From Paenibacillus stellifer (GTDB taxonomy: Bacteria > Bacillota > Bacilli > Paenibacillales > Paenibacillaceae): DNA of 64,000 nt. Below, piece by piece: positions 42,500 to 51,574 of this stretch (its first letter is position 1; every line of letters starts with the position of its first letter). Under the pieces are notes generated by a model. The model was not told the DNA's origin. It did no database searches and was given only the letters and a program-made list of their open reading frames with translations. The stretch covers positions 4,995,001 through 5,059,000 of the forward strand of contig NZ_CP009286.1 in NCBI RefSeq assembly GCF_000758685.1, written 5' to 3'. Made by a program: the position numbers and the translations under genes.

Positions 42500-42862
42500 T
42501 TACTTCACTTCTACAGCGGCGCCGGCTTCTTCCAGCTTCGCTTTCGTAGCGTCTGCATCTTCCTTGCTTACTTTTTCCTTGATCGGCTTCGGAGCGTTGT
42601 CTACCAGGTCCTTAGCTTCTTTCAGACCCAGACCAGTGATTTCGCGAACAACCTTGATTACGTTGATCTTGGAAGCGCCGGCGTTAGTCAGGATAACGTC
42701 GAATTCGGTTTGTTCTTCAACAACAGCTGCTGCTGCGCCGCCGCCTACAGCTACTGGAGCTGCTGCAGTTACGCCAAATTCTTCTTCGATTGCTTTAACC
42801 AGTTCGTTCAGTTCCAGGACGCTCATGCCCTTGATTTCTTCCAAGATTGTTTCCTTGCTCAT
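42500..42862 (-). CDS. rplL: 50S ribosomal protein L7/L12
   Basis: Flexible stalk protein (120 aa) that recruits translation GTPases. The N-terminal dimer domain ([20 protein letters not shown]), an Ala/Gly-rich hinge, and the C-terminal factor-binding domain ([23 protein letters not shown]) are all standard. It follows rplJ by 69 nt and shares its transcript. Confidence 0.98.
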   Translation of the reverse strand: MSKETILEEIKGMSVLELNELVKAIEEEFGVTAAAPVAVGGGAAAAVVEEQTEFDVILTNAGASKINVIKVVREITGLGLKEAKDLVDNAPKPIKEKVSKEDADATKAKLEEAGAAVEVK

Positions 42863-42931
42863 GATTAAACCTCCATTTATATTGGTATTTTAATTTCAAA
42901 TCCAGATTGATACTGCCTTAAGCAAGTCCGA

Positions 42932-43435
42932 TTACGCGCTTTGTTCTTCCTTCTCCGCAACGGCTTTGACAGCCAGAGCGAAGTTGCGCATAGGCGCTTG
43001 AAGAACGCTAAGCAGCATGGACAGCAGACCTTCGCGGGAAGGAAGCTCGGCCAGCGCTTTGATCTGGGCCTCGTCCACGACTTTACCTTCTACAACGCCG
43101 CCCTTCAGTTTCAGAGCATCGTTCTTCTTGGCAAAGTCATTCAAAATTTTGGCCGCTGCCACAGCATCATTCTCACTGAATGCTACGGCTGTCGGTCCGG
43201 AGAGAACTTCATCCAGCTCAGTCAGCTCAGCCGCTGCAGTAGCGCGGCGAAGCAGCGAGTTCTTCAGAACTTGGAATTCAACTCCGGCTTCACGAAGCTG
43301 CTTGCGCAGTTCGGTTACCTGGGCAACGTTCAATCCACGGTAGTCCGCAACAACAGTCGATACGCTGTTTTGCAGTTTGCCAGTAATGACGTTTACCGCT
43401 TCCTGTTTAGATTCAAGTACTTTAGCGTTTGCCAA
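42932..43435 (-). CDS. rplJ: 50S ribosomal protein L10
   Basis: L10 (167 aa) anchors L7/L12 dimers to 23S r[30 protein letters not shown] is the start region, and the C-terminal helix [18 protein letters not shown] carries the L12-binding part. AGGAGG precedes the ATG. It has its own promoter and a long leader with L10-type motifs and a terminator hairpin. Confidence 0.98.
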   Translation of the reverse strand: MANAKVLESKQEAVNVITGKLQNSVSTVVADYRGLNVAQVTELRKQLREAGVEFQVLKNSLLRRATAAAELTELDEVLSGPTAVAFSENDAVAAAKILNDFAKKNDALKLKGGVVEGKVVDEAQIKALAELPSREGLLSMLLSVLQAPMRNFALAVKAVAEKEEQSA

Positions 43436-43469
43436 TGATTACACCTCCTGATTATTGATTATTCCTACG

Positions 43470-43735
43470 CAGGCATGAGATCCCTGCCAAGGGAAGAGAC
43501 GCCTTTGAAGCGTTCTCCCGATCCTTGTGCAGGATCTCCGAGGTTTCTTGCGTTACGCGCAATAGAAAAGCCTCCGCAGATTTGCGAAGGCTTGATAAAA
43601 CGATAGGCTGACGGCATAACCGTTCCTTATGTTTCTATCAGAACACCTCGGTAGGAAATTAAGCCTTTCGGCACCTACTGTCTACGGTAAGCATATTCGA
43701 TGTTAGGTCGAGAACCTTCAAGTGTTCACAACTGT
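43470..43735 (-). ncRNA. L10 leader RNA of the rplJL operon
   Basis: Minus-strand leader with the GTAGACAGTAGGTG...CCTACCGAGGT pairing typical of L10 leaders (about 43700-43640), followed by a terminator hairpin. In Bacillus, L10 bound to L7/L12 controls this operon by transcription attenuation. The Rfam model was not run. Confidence 0.75.
43562..43593 (-). terminator. Attenuator hairpin in the rplJ leader
   Basis: 11-bp stem (43568-43578, 43583-43593; one G-U) with loop AATC, followed by TTTCTATT, about 125 nt before rplJ and after the L10-binding part. Its place suggests regulated readthrough. Confidence 0.75.
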
Positions 43736-43738
43736 TAT

Positions 43739-43767
43739 AGAATAACAGAGATAGACCCTGGAGTCAA
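43739..43767 (-). promoter_or_regulatory. rplJL promoter (sigma-A)
   Basis: TTGACT (43762-43767), 17-nt spacer, TATTCT (43739-43744), beginning 8 nt after the rplA stop codon. Confidence 0.75.
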
Positions 43768-43774
43768 TACCCTA

Positions 43775-44467
43775 TTAACGGTAAACAGCTGTGCTCACAC
43801 GAGCGCTTGGTCCCATAGTCGAAGAGATGGAGATGCCTTTCAGGTATACACCCTTGGCAGCAGCCGGCTTCGCACGGTTCAGAGCGTCGATGAGGGCTTT
43901 CAGGTTGTCGTTCAGTTGAGCAGCGTCAAAGGACACTTTGCCGATCGGCGCGTGAATTTGACCTGCTTTGTCGAGACGGTATTCGATCTTACCGGCTTTG
44001 ATTTCTTGAACAGCCTTGGTAACGTCGAATGTAACTGTGCCTGCTTTAGGGTTAGGCATAAGGCCTTTACCACCGAGCAGACGGCCCAGTTTACCGACTT
44101 CACTCATCATGTCAGGCGTAGCTACGCAGACATCGAATTCGAACCAGCCCTGTTGGATCTTGTTGATCATGTCCTGATCGCCAACATAATCGGCACCGGC
44201 CGCTTCCGCTTCTTTCGCTTTATCGCCTTTTGCAAATACAAGCACGCGCTGGGTTTTGCCTGTGCCATGAGGCAGGACAACAACGCCGCGAACGGCTTGA
44301 TCTTGTTTACGAGGGTCAACGCCCAGACGCACAGCCGCTTCAACGGTTTCGTCGAATTTGGCAGTGGACGCCTTCTTCACAAGCTCAACAGCTTCTGAAG
44401 GCTCGTAAGTTGCTTCGCTGTTGATCAGCTTGGCAGCTTCCAGGTATTTCTTACCATGTTTAGCCAT
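43775..44467 (-). CDS. rplA: 50S ribosomal protein L1
   Basis: L1 (230 aa), mobile stalk protein helping E-site tRNA release, and in some bacteria repressor of the rplK-rplA m[21 protein letters not shown] starts it, and [14 protein letters not shown] is the signature. ATG 44467 has AAAGGAGG 8 nt before; the frame open to 44509 is unsupported. It follows rplK by 83 nt. Confidence 0.98.
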   Translation of the reverse strand: MAKHGKKYLEAAKLINSEATYEPSEAVELVKKASTAKFDETVEAAVRLGVDPRKQDQAVRGVVVLPHGTGKTQRVLVFAKGDKAKEAEAAGADYVGDQDMINKIQQGWFEFDVCVATPDMMSEVGKLGRLLGGKGLMPNPKAGTVTFDVTKAVQEIKAGKIEYRLDKAGQIHAPIGKVSFDAAQLNDNLKALIDALNRAKPAAAKGVYLKGISISSTMGPSARVSTAVYR

Positions 44468-44550
44468 GAAATGTTCCTCCTTTGTGGTGCTAGCGGAATA
44501 TCCTCCCACATATTACGGTCCGCTTCGGACCGGTTGACGAAGTCTAAAAA

Positions 44551-44976
44551 TTAGTCTTCGATCGTGATGCCCATGCTGCGGGCAGTACCTTCAACCATAC
44601 GCATTGCAGCTTCTACGGAAGCAGCGTTAAGGTCAGGCATTTTTTGCTCGGCGATTTCACGCACTGCAGCGCGGTTCAGCTTCGCAACCTTCTTCTTGTT
44701 CGGTTCGCCGGAGCCCTTTTCTACCTTCGCAGCGATGCGGAGCAGAACGGCAGCCGGAGGAGTTTTAGTGATGAAAGTGAAGGAACGGTCTTCGAATACC
44801 GTGATTTCAACCGGAATAATCAGGCCGGCTTGATCGGCGGTACGCGCGTTGAATTCCTTACAGAATGCCATGATGTTGACACCTGCTTGACCAAGCGCCG
44901 GACCAACCGGTGGCGCAGGGTTCGCTTTCCCTGCAGGAATCTGCAGTTTCACCATTTTAATAACTTTTTTAGCCAT
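44551..44976 (-). CDS. rplK: 50S ribosomal protein L11
   Basis: L11 (141 aa), part of the GTPase-associated centre and of the stringent-response trigger. The N-terminal proline-rich arm [23 protein letters not shown] and the C-terminal RNA-binding domain are complete; these are the thiostrepton-contact regions. AGGAGG precedes the ATG at 44976. It follows nusG by 69 nt. Confidence 0.98.
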   Translation of the reverse strand: MAKKVIKMVKLQIPAGKANPAPPVGPALGQAGVNIMAFCKEFNARTADQAGLIIPVEITVFEDRSFTFITKTPPAAVLLRIAAKVEKGSGEPNKKKVAKLNRAAVREIAEQKMPDLNAASVEAAMRMVEGTARSMGITIED

Positions 44977-45045
44977 GTGTGACACCTCCTTGACGCTAGT
45001 ACGGGATGAAGACGGCAAGCCGTCCAATCACAAGAAACCCTTGTG

Positions 45046-45579
45046 TTATATTTTCTCCACTTGAGTGAAATCCAACTCCAGCGGGGTTTCTCTTCCAAAC
45101 ATGTTGACGTGAACCTTGATCTTGCTCTTGTCAGCCAAAATCTCTTCCACGGAGCCCACAAAATTCGCAAAAGGACCAACCATGATGCGTACCGATTCCT
45201 TGATTTCGAAATCGATCTTCGGTTTCGGTTCCACCATACCCATATGCTTCAGAATTTGATCTACTTCTTCCGGAAGCAAAGGAGTCGGTTTGGAACCCGA
45301 GCCCGTCGAACCTACGAATCCGGTAACGCCCGGCGTGTTGCGAACAACATACCAGGAATCATCCGTCTGGATCATTTCGACCAAAACATAGCCGGGGTAA
45401 ACTTTACGCATGACAGCCTTTTTCTTGCCGTCTTTGTTCACCACTTCTTCTTCCATCGGAACAAGAACGCGGAATATTTTGTCTTCCATGCCCATGGACT
45501 CTACGCGCTTTTCCAAATTGGCTTTGACCTTGTTCTCATACCCAGAGTAGGTATGAACGACATACCATCTTTTTTCCAT
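45046..45579 (-). CDS. nusG: Transcription factor NusG
   Basis: Binds RNA polymerase and S10 to modulate pausing and antitermination. The 177-aa protein has the NGN domain (RWYVVHTYSGYENKVKANLE), a loop insertion GSTGSGSKPTPL seen in Gram-positive homologues, and a C-terminal KOW domain (IMVGPFANFVGSVEEI). It lies between secE and rplK in standard order. Confidence 0.98.
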   Translation of the reverse strand: MEKRWYVVHTYSGYENKVKANLEKRVESMGMEDKIFRVLVPMEEEVVNKDGKKKAVMRKVYPGYVLVEMIQTDDSWYVVRNTPGVTGFVGSTGSGSKPTPLLPEEVDQILKHMGMVEPKPKIDFEIKESVRIMVGPFANFVGSVEEILADKSKIKVHVNMFGRETPLELDFTQVEKI

Positions 45580-45600
45580 ATCAAGCCACCTGGGACCTCT

Positions 45601-45792
45601 CTAAATAATCGCTTCGATCACAGCGGAAATACCGATGTCCAGAACCCAGAAATAAAGTGCGACAACTACAATAGTACCAAGTACGATTAAGCTATAGTTG
45701 GTCAGTTCTTTACGATTGGGCCATCGAACCTTTTTAAGTTCAGTCCAGCTCTCAGAGAAAAAGGAAAACAAAGACTTAAAACTGCGTTTCAC
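45601..45792 (-). CDS. secE: Preprotein translocase subunit SecE
   Basis: Short Gram-positive SecE (63 aa) with one membrane span (TNYSLIVLGTIVVVALYFWVL) and the amphipathic helix ESWTELKKVRWPNRKE, which clamps SecY. Length is typical of Bacillales. It is 21 nt after rpmG and 21 nt before nusG. Confidence 0.96.
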   Translation of the reverse strand: MKRSFKSLFSFFSESWTELKKVRWPNRKELTNYSLIVLGTIVVVALYFWVLDIGISAVIEAII

Positions 45793-45813
45793 GCCGACTA
45801 CACCTCCAACAAA

Positions 45814-45963
45814 CTATCTGGTTTCACGATGAGGAGTTTGCGCGTTGCAATACTTGCAAAACTTCTTCAACTCCATGCGGTCGGGATGATTACGCTTGTT
45901 CTTGGTCGTCGCGTAGTTTCTCTGCTTGCAGCTTGTACAAGCCAAAGTAATAATTACCCGCAT
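45814..45963 (-). CDS. rpmG: 50S ribosomal protein L33 (zinc form)
   Basis: L33 (49 aa) with a zinc ribbon of CTSCK and CKYC, the zinc-binding type as found next to secE in Bacillales (rpmGB position). Starts [17 protein letters not shown]. The start at 45963 is supported by GGGAGGTG 5-7 nt upstream. It has an unusually long leader of about 250 nt. Confidence 0.96.
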   Translation of the reverse strand: MRVIITLACTSCKQRNYATTKNKRNHPDRMELKKFCKYCNAQTPHRETR

Positions 45964-46372
45964 GCTGTGCACCTCCCGAAACGTTCTTCCGATTCGCAAA
46001 ACCGAAAGACGCAAAATTGATCCCAAGAGTTAACGCTATAACGTATCCAGCGGACACCTAGCGTTTAACGAGAAATATAAGACCCATAACAAGTCCGGAG
46101 ACTGGAAATGCATGCTTATATTTCAAGAAAATCTCTTTTTAAGAATATCGCAAAGATTCAGTTTAAAAACCGTCGCTTTGCTCAAATTCAAAAAAAGCCG
46201 CGAATTTGGGCCTACCTAAAACACTTTAGCATCTGTCAAACTCAATGTCAATAAAAATTCCCGAGTTACTCCCGGACTTCTCGGTGATCGCCGTTTGTCT
46301 TTGTGTTTGCCTTAATTGTGAGCCAGTCTACTATCCATTATGAAGCAAAACCGCATTCCGCAAACTCGCACA
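45964..46372. other. Leader and promoter region of rpmG-secE-nusG
   Basis: No gene seen. It contains the promoter at 46223-46251 and, within the untranslated leader, a perfect 10-bp inverted repeat GAAATATAAG (46072-46081) / CTTATATTTC (46115-46124). Confidence 0.7.
46223..46251 (-). promoter_or_regulatory. rpmG-secE-nusG promoter (sigma-A)
   Basis: TTGACA (46246-46251), 17-nt spacer, TAAAGT (46223-46228) on the minus strand. A second TTGACA occurs inside the spacer but has no -10 at the right distance. Confidence 0.75.
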
Positions 46373-46373
46373 A

Positions 46374-46399
46374 ATAAAAAAGACTCGCAACCGAGTCTT
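46374..46399 (-). terminator. sigH terminator
   Basis: Perfect 8-bp stem AAGACTCG / CGAGTCTT with loop GTTG, followed by TTTTTATTTG on the minus strand, starting 16 nt after sigH. Confidence 0.9.
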
Positions 46400-46415
46400 C
46401 TCTTCTGTCATTATA

Positions 46416-47063
46416 TCATGAGTTGTCGCGAACTTCCAGATATCTTTCAAGCTTGCGTTTCACGCGCTGCAGGGCATTATCGATCGACTTCACATGCCGA
46501 TGCAGGTCCTCGGCGATTTCCTGATAGGAGCGTCCGTCCAGATACAACATCAGAACCTTGCGCTCCAGGTCGCTGAGAATCTCGGTCATCTTATCTTCCA
46601 GACCGATAAATTCTTCCTGGTTAATTATAAGCTCTTCGGGATCCAGCACCTGCGATCCGCAGATCACATCCATCAGCGTACGGTCGGAATCCTCGTCATA
46701 AATGGGCTTGTCCAGGGAAACATAAGAATTAAGCGGAATATGCTTCTGGCGGGTAGCCGTCTTGATCGCCGTAATAATCTGGCGTGTAATGCACAGTTCG
46801 GCAAATGCCTTGAACGACGAGAGCTTATCGCCTTTGAAATCTCGAATTGCCTTATAAAGGCCAATCATGCCTTCCTGCACGATATCTTCGCGGTCGGCAC
46901 CGATCAAGAAATAAGAGCGCGCCTTGGCTCTGACAAAGTTACGGTATTTGTTAATCAAATGCTCCAACGCGCCACCGTCGCCGCTCCGAAAAGCTTCGAC
47001 GATTTCTTCATCGCTTATGAAATCATACTCGGACAGCATTAATTCCTTGAGGTCGACACTCAC
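46416..47063 (-). CDS. sigH: RNA polymerase sigma-H factor
   Basis: Alternative sigma factor for the transition to sporulation and competence. The 215-aa protein has region 2 (FVRAKARSYFLIGADREDIVQEG, FAELCITRQIITAIKTA) and region 4 (SYQEIAEDLHRHVKSIDNALQR). The start is ambiguous: GTG 47063 follows GGGGGG by 7 nt; a TTG lies just before it. It has its own promoter and follows rae1. Confidence 0.96.
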   Translation of the reverse strand: MSVDLKELMLSEYDFISDEEIVEAFRSGDGGALEHLINKYRNFVRAKARSYFLIGADREDIVQEGMIGLYKAIRDFKGDKLSSFKAFAELCITRQIITAIKTATRQKHIPLNSYVSLDKPIYDEDSDRTLMDVICGSQVLDPEELIINQEEFIGLEDKMTEILSDLERKVLMLYLDGRSYQEIAEDLHRHVKSIDNALQRVKRKLERYLEVRDNS

Positions 47064-47120
47064 CAAGAATCCCCCCGGCTGCAACGCAGGACACATCGTT
47101 ACTTCGTGAAATATACGAAC

Positions 47121-47150
47121 AGTATAAATGACATAACCTTACACCGTCAA
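47121..47150 (-). promoter_or_regulatory. sigH promoter (sigma-A)
   Basis: TTGACG (47145-47150), 18-nt spacer, TATACT (47121-47126), about 55 nt before the sigH start. A+T-rich DNA lies upstream. Confidence 0.65.
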
Positions 47151-47226
47151 CAGCGGTTTGACCAATTCCAATCATCACTTGAATAAAATTACAATTCACT
47201 AAAACTTTTCTTACACAGACCAGACA

Positions 47227-47754
47227 TTACTGCCTACGCCAGTTCTCGAGTCGCCTGCGGACATCAGGAGGTAGCTTCTCTTCAAGACTATGGCGCGAAG
47301 ACCCGGCACCCGGCGCTGGCGGCCTGATCGTCTTCTTGACCTCACGCTGCATTTCCTCTACCTCAAGCCGCAGCTCCCTGGCCGAGAGGCGAAGCGCTCC
47401 CTGGGCGAAAATAACATGCTGCTCGGTAGAGTCGCTGGTCGCCACATAAATCTGGCGGCGGCGGTGGCTGTATTCCCCCACAAGACGCTCGATGCACTCG
47501 TCGGCCGTCTCCTTCTCCTTCGTGAAATACACCTGGACTTTGCCCTGGACAAAAGATCGGCCGAGCCCCGGAACCCGGTAAGCATCGAAGACGGCGATGA
47601 CGCGGCGCCCTGAGTACGCCTGATAGTCAGCCAGCAGATCGAGGAGCCGGTCGCGCGCTTCCTGCATGCCGGAGCGGGACAGCTCGGCAAGTTCCGGCCA
47701 GCCGCCGATCATGTTGTACCCGTCCACCAGCAGTACATCGCGCCAGTCCTTCAT
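47227..47754 (-). CDS. rae1: Ribosome-dependent endoribonuclease Rae1 (YacP, NYN domain)
   Basis: NYN/PIN-like ribonuclease (175 aa) that in Bacillus cleaves mRNA in the ribosomal A site. The acidic active-site residues are in LLVDGYNMIGGWP, VIAVFDAYRV and ATSDSTEQH. An Arg/Pro-rich C-terminal tail (about 145-175) may be flexible. The frame is open to 47871, but MKDWRDVLLVDGYN at 47754 is the family start and lies 2 nt after the rlmB stop. Confidence 0.93.
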   Translation of the reverse strand: MKDWRDVLLVDGYNMIGGWPELAELSRSGMQEARDRLLDLLADYQAYSGRRVIAVFDAYRVPGLGRSFVQGKVQVYFTKEKETADECIERLVGEYSHRRRQIYVATSDSTEQHVIFAQGALRLSARELRLEVEEMQREVKKTIRPPAPGAGSSRHSLEEKLPPDVRRRLENWRRQ

Positions 47755-47756
47755 CG

Positions 47757-48521
47757 CTATTCCGCCGTACGACGGCGCCGCAGCACCTCGTACATAATAA
47801 CGCCTGCGGCAACGGAAGCGTTGAGTGAGTTGATCCGGCCAAGCATCGGAAGCTTGAGCAGGAGATCGCATTTCTCGCGGATCAGCCGGCCCATCCCCTT
47901 GTTCTCGTTGCCGATAACCACTGCAACCGGACCGGAGAAAATGTCGGAGCCGAACAGATCCTGATCGGTGTCCACATCCGTGCCCACAACCCAGATTCCG
48001 AGCTCCTTCAGACGGTCGATCGTCTGGCCCAGATTGGTGACGCGGGCTACCGGCACGTATTCGACCGCACCGGCTGACGTTTTGGAGACGGTAGCCGTAA
48101 TCTGGGCCGAACGCCGCTTCGGCACGATCACGCCGTGAACGCCCGTGCAGTCAGCTGTACGCAGAATGGAACCCAGGTTATGCGGATCTTCGATTTCATC
48201 CAGCAGCAGCAGAAACGGCGGTTCGCCTTTGGCTTCGGCGGCGGCCAGCAAATCTTCGACTTCCGCGTAAGCGTAAGGAGCCGCCTGAGCGACAACGCCC
48301 TGATGCTGCACGCCGGGAGCAAGCTGATCCAGCTTGCGCTTGTCGACATGCTGAACAATGATGCCGGCCTGCCGGGCTTCCGCAATGATCGGAGCGGTCA
48401 GCGCCTTTTGGGCATTTTCCGCGATCCATATTTTATTAAGAGTCCGGCCTGCGCGCAGCGCCTCAAGCACCGAATGCTTGCCGGCCAATATTTCTTCGTT
48501 AGTGTCATGCTCTTGGGCCAT
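47757..48521 (-). CDS. rlmB: 23S rRNA (guanosine-2'-O-)-methyltransferase RlmB
   Basis: SpoU/TrmH-family (SPOUT knotted fold) methyltransferase. The 254-aa protein has an N-terminal substrate-binding domain (EEILAGKHSVLEALRAGR), motif 1 DEIEDPHNLGSILRT, motif 2 IGNENKGMGRLIREK and motif 3 LNASVAAGVIMYEVL. GGGAGG is 7 nt before the ATG at 48521. It is next to mrnC and rae1, as in Bacillus subtilis (YacO). Confidence 0.94.
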   Translation of the reverse strand: MAQEHDTNEEILAGKHSVLEALRAGRTLNKIWIAENAQKALTAPIIAEARQAGIIVQHVDKRKLDQLAPGVQHQGVVAQAAPYAYAEVEDLLAAAEAKGEPPFLLLLDEIEDPHNLGSILRTADCTGVHGVIVPKRRSAQITATVSKTSAGAVEYVPVARVTNLGQTIDRLKELGIWVVGTDVDTDQDLFGSDIFSGPVAVVIGNENKGMGRLIREKCDLLLKLPMLGRINSLNASVAAGVIMYEVLRRRRTAE

Positions 48522-48538
48522 GATGGTCCCTCCCGGTA

Positions 48539-48949
48539 TTATCTTTGCATTTGCCTGATGCCGATGTGGATCAGTTCTCTCAATCTGTCGTGCTGGTCTG
48601 TATAATACAAATACCCGACCAGGCATTCAAATGCGGTGGCATGCCGGTATTCCAGCACGTCGGCATTTTTCGGCACGCTTCCCGATTTGGCGTTGCGCCC
48701 CTGCCGCACGATATTTTTCTCGTCGTCAGTCAGTTCCGAGTCCAGCAGCCCGAGAATCCGGCTCTGTGCCTTCGCCGATACCAGCCCCGTCGCCGCCTTG
48801 TGCAGATGGTTCGGCTTCAGGTTCGGAAGCGAGATCAAATATTGACGGACCGCCACCTCGTAGATGGCGTCCCCAATATAAGCCAGCACGATGGGCGGAA
48901 TCAGCTTGACCGGCTTCGACGGCTCATAGGGAAACCAGCCTTCGGTCAT
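48539..48949 (-). CDS. mrnC: Mini-ribonuclease III
   Basis: RNase III-like enzyme lacking the dsRNA-binding domain (136 aa), which matures 23S rRNA in Bacillus. The catalytic Asp is in LAYIGDAIYEVAVR, and the end part has HATAFECLVGYLYYTD. The ATG at 48949 overlaps the cysS stop (ATGA) and has GGAG 6-7 nt upstream; a GTG 12 nt earlier is possible. Confidence 0.93.
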   Translation of the reverse strand: MTEGWFPYEPSKPVKLIPPIVLAYIGDAIYEVAVRQYLISLPNLKPNHLHKAATGLVSAKAQSRILGLLDSELTDDEKNIVRQGRNAKSGSVPKNADVLEYRHATAFECLVGYLYYTDQHDRLRELIHIGIRQMQR

Positions 48950-50352
48950 TTTCGTCTCCACCGTATTCCCTGCGGCGTATCCTCCAGAATGATGCCCATC
49001 GCACTCAGAATGTCGCGGATCTCATCGGACCGGCTCCAGTTCTTGGCCTTGCGCGCTTCGGTGCGCTCTTCGATCAGACGCTCGACCTCATCGTCGGCGT
49101 CCTCCTCCTGGGCTTCCGGCACAAGTCTGAGGACGCTGTTTAATTCCTCGAATGCGCTTTGCAGCGCAGCAAGATCCGCATGCGAAAGGCTGTTGTCCGA
49201 CAGCGCCAGATTGGCTGCATTCACCCATTCGAATACGGCGGTAATCGCATCAGGCGTATTGAAGTCGTCCTGCATCTTCTCATGGTATTGCTTCACAATG
49301 GCGTCCAGCTTGGCTGCAAGCTCCGGACTGACCTGGCCACCGGCAGTATCCGGCGCGAGGCTCAAGCGGTGCTTCACATTGCCGGCCGCGCTGGCGATGC
49401 GGTCCACGCTTTTTTCAGCGGATATCAAGGCTTCCTCACCGAAATTCAGCGGGTTGCGGTAATGCGTCGAGAGCATGAAATAGCGGATGGCCCCGCCCTT
49501 GAAGCGGCTGAGGAAATCTCTGACGAGAAGACCGTTGCCGAGCGACTTCGACATTTTCTCGTCCCCGATGTTCAGGAAGCCGTTATGCATCCAATAATTC
49601 GACAGCGGCTTGCCGGTCAGCGCCTCGCTCTGCGCGCACTCGCATTCATGATGCGGGAAGGTCAGGTCCTGGCCGCCTCCGTGAATGTCGATCGTGTCGC
49701 CGAGGAATTCCCGCGCCATCGCCGAGCACTCGATATGCCAGCCCGGACGTCCGTCGCCCCATGGGCTGTGCCAGGAAATCTCGCCCGGCTTCGCCGCTTT
49801 CCAAAGGACGAAATCCTCGGGGTTCTCCTTGCGGGAATCAACCTCAATGCGGATGCCGAACTGCAGCTCATCCAGATTCTGGCGGGACAGCTTGCCGTAC
49901 TCTGCGAATTTGGCCGTGCGGTAGAAGACGTCGCCGCCGCTTTCATAGGCGTAGTCTTTATCCACCAGTTCCTTGATGAAGCTGATGATCAGATCCATGC
50001 TCTGGGTAACCCGCGGATGCCGCGATGCCGGTCTGACATTAAGTCCTTTAGTATCCTCCAGAAAAGCATTGATGAAGGTCTCTGCCACTTCGGGCACCGT
50101 CAGACCCATTTCATCGGCTTTGCGGATCAGCTTGTCGTCAACATCCGTGAAGTTGACCACATATTCGACATCATAGCCGAGCTGCTCCAAATAGCCTTGA
50201 ACGATGTCGAATACGATAACCGGTCTTGCATTGCCAATGTGAATATATCCGTACACCGTGGGACCGCATACGTACATCTTTACCTTACCCGGTTCAAGAG
50301 GCACGAATTCCTCCTTGCTGCGGGACATGGTGTTGTAAATATAGAGCGCCAT
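48946..50352 (-). CDS. cysS: Cysteinyl-tRNA synthetase
   Basis: Charges tRNA-Cys (468 aa). HIGH motif YIHIGNARP, KMSKS motif EKMSKSLGN, zinc ligands in YVCGPT, HIECSAM and FPHHECE. The usual Asn of HHENE is Cys, and another Cys follows (HHECECAQ); the ligand His and Glu remain. The ATG at 50352 has AAGGA 8 nt upstream. It is in the T-box-controlled cysE-cysS operon and overlaps mrnC. Confidence 0.97.
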   Translation of the reverse strand: MALYIYNTMSRSKEEFVPLEPGKVKMYVCGPTVYGYIHIGNARPVIVFDIVQGYLEQLGYDVEYVVNFTDVDDKLIRKADEMGLTVPEVAETFINAFLEDTKGLNVRPASRHPRVTQSMDLIISFIKELVDKDYAYESGGDVFYRTAKFAEYGKLSRQNLDELQFGIRIEVDSRKENPEDFVLWKAAKPGEISWHSPWGDGRPGWHIECSAMAREFLGDTIDIHGGGQDLTFPHHECECAQSEALTGKPLSNYWMHNGFLNIGDEKMSKSLGNGLLVRDFLSRFKGGAIRYFMLSTHYRNPLNFGEEALISAEKSVDRIASAAGNVKHRLSLAPDTAGGQVSPELAAKLDAIVKQYHEKMQDDFNTPDAITAVFEWVNAANLALSDNSLSHADLAALQSAFEELNSVLRLVPEAQEEDADDEVERLIEERTEARKAKNWSRSDEIRDILSAMGIILEDTPQGIRWRRK

Positions 50353-50402
50353 TTGCTCCATCCTTTCTTCTCGGCCGTGTCCGGCCGTTGCCAGAGGTCT
50401 GG

Positions 50403-51092
50403 TTAGATTTCATAATCGCCGAAATACTGCTTGCTTTCCAGCCGGCGCTGCTCCGCCTTCTGCTCGTCGCCGCCCAGCTGCTCGCGCAGCTCCTCGATCT
50501 CCTTCTGCAGAAACCGCAGCGAGTCGATAACCGGGTCAGGCAGCTTGGTATGATCCAGCCGGTCCTTCACCCGTTCCCCGTTCCGCTTCACGATACGTCC
50601 GGGATTGCCGACCACCGTGCTGTTATCGGGAACTTCCCGGAGCACGACCGCATTCGACCCTACATTACAGTTGTCGCCAATCCGGAAGGAGCCTAGTACC
50701 TTGGCTCCCGAGCCGATAACGACATTGTTGCCGACGGTCGGGTGGCGTTTCCCTTTCTCCTTGCCGGTTCCTCCGAGTGTGACGCCCTGATAGATGACGA
50801 CATCGTCTCCAATCTCGCAGGTCTCTCCAATAACCACGCCCATGCCGTGATCAATGAACAGTCTCTTGCCGATACGGGCGCCGGGATGGATTTCTATACC
50901 CGTCATGAACCGGCTGAACTGCGAGATGATTCTCGCTGTTGTATACCAGCCTCTCCGGTACAACCCGTGCGCAATCCGGTGCGCCCAGATGGCATGCAGC
51001 CCGGCATAGGTGAAGAGCACCTCAAACCGGCTGCGTGCGGCCGGGTCATTATCCAGCACCGCCTGGATATCCGAACTAATATGCTTCCACAT
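50403..51092 (-). CDS. cysE: Serine O-acetyltransferase
   Basis: Makes O-acetylserine from serine and acetyl-CoA, first step of cysteine synthesis. The 229-aa protein has an N-terminal helical domain ([20 protein letters not shown]) and a left-handed beta-helix of hexapeptide repeats ([21 protein letters not shown]), with the catalytic His in IDHGMG. A long Glu/Arg-rich C-terminal helix is at the end. GGGGGAG precedes the start. First gene after the Cys T-box. Confidence 0.95.
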   Translation of the reverse strand: MWKHISSDIQAVLDNDPAARSRFEVLFTYAGLHAIWAHRIAHGLYRRGWYTTARIISQFSRFMTGIEIHPGARIGKRLFIDHGMGVVIGETCEIGDDVVIYQGVTLGGTGKEKGKRHPTVGNNVVIGSGAKVLGSFRIGDNCNVGSNAVVLREVPDNSTVVGNPGRIVKRNGERVKDRLDHTKLPDPVIDSLRFLQKEIEELREQLGGDEQKAEQRRLESKQYFGDYEI

Positions 51093-51206
51093 CGCGGCTC
51101 CCCCTCAATGCTTCTCCGCCTCCGGTACATCCGGCCGAACGAAGAAGTTCCTCCGCATTACGCATTTTCTCTCTTTATGCGGCTTTGATCCTTTCCTCGG
51201 CTTTCG

Positions 51207-51520
51207 ACAAAAAACGTCCCTGCAGCCGAAGCTGCAGAGACGTCTTCACGCGGTTCCACTCTGCTTGGACAATGCTTGTCCCCTGCCGGTTGAAGCGGCA
51301 GAATCATCGTCCCCCTTTGACATCTCTAACGGCGATGCACCGGTTTGGCCTAACGACCGCATTCGACAGCGGTTCGCTCAGCCTTACAGCTCACAGGTGC
51401 ATTTCCTCGGACATGCCATGAATAACTCCCAGCCTGAACTGACGCTTCCGTTCGCGGTTATTCTCTCTGCAGATGGCATATGACGCGCGTACTTCTCCTG
51501 ATCGCAGCTTTTACAATATT
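51207..51520 (-). promoter_or_regulatory. T-box riboswitch (cysteine) for cysE-cysS
   Basis: Minus-strand leader with the T-box sequence AGAGTGGAACCGCG (complement at 51249-51262), Stem I containing AGGAGAAGTA, and a candidate specifier TGC (Cys) at 51401-51399 in GAAATGCACC. The terminator follows: 12-bp stem at 51214-51225 and 51232-51243, loop CTTCGG, then a U tract. Uncharged tRNA-Cys should favour readthrough. Confidence 0.88.
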
Positions 51521-51525
51521 CTTCT

Positions 51526-51554
51526 ATCTTAGCGAAAAGCATGGGGACTGACAA
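51526..51554 (-). promoter_or_regulatory. cysE-cysS T-box promoter (sigma-A)
   Basis: TTGTCA (51549-51554), 17-nt spacer, TAAGAT (51526-51531), beginning 20 nt after the gltX stop. Confidence 0.7.
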
Positions 51555-51574
51555 GGGGATTTGACCATCCCGTT

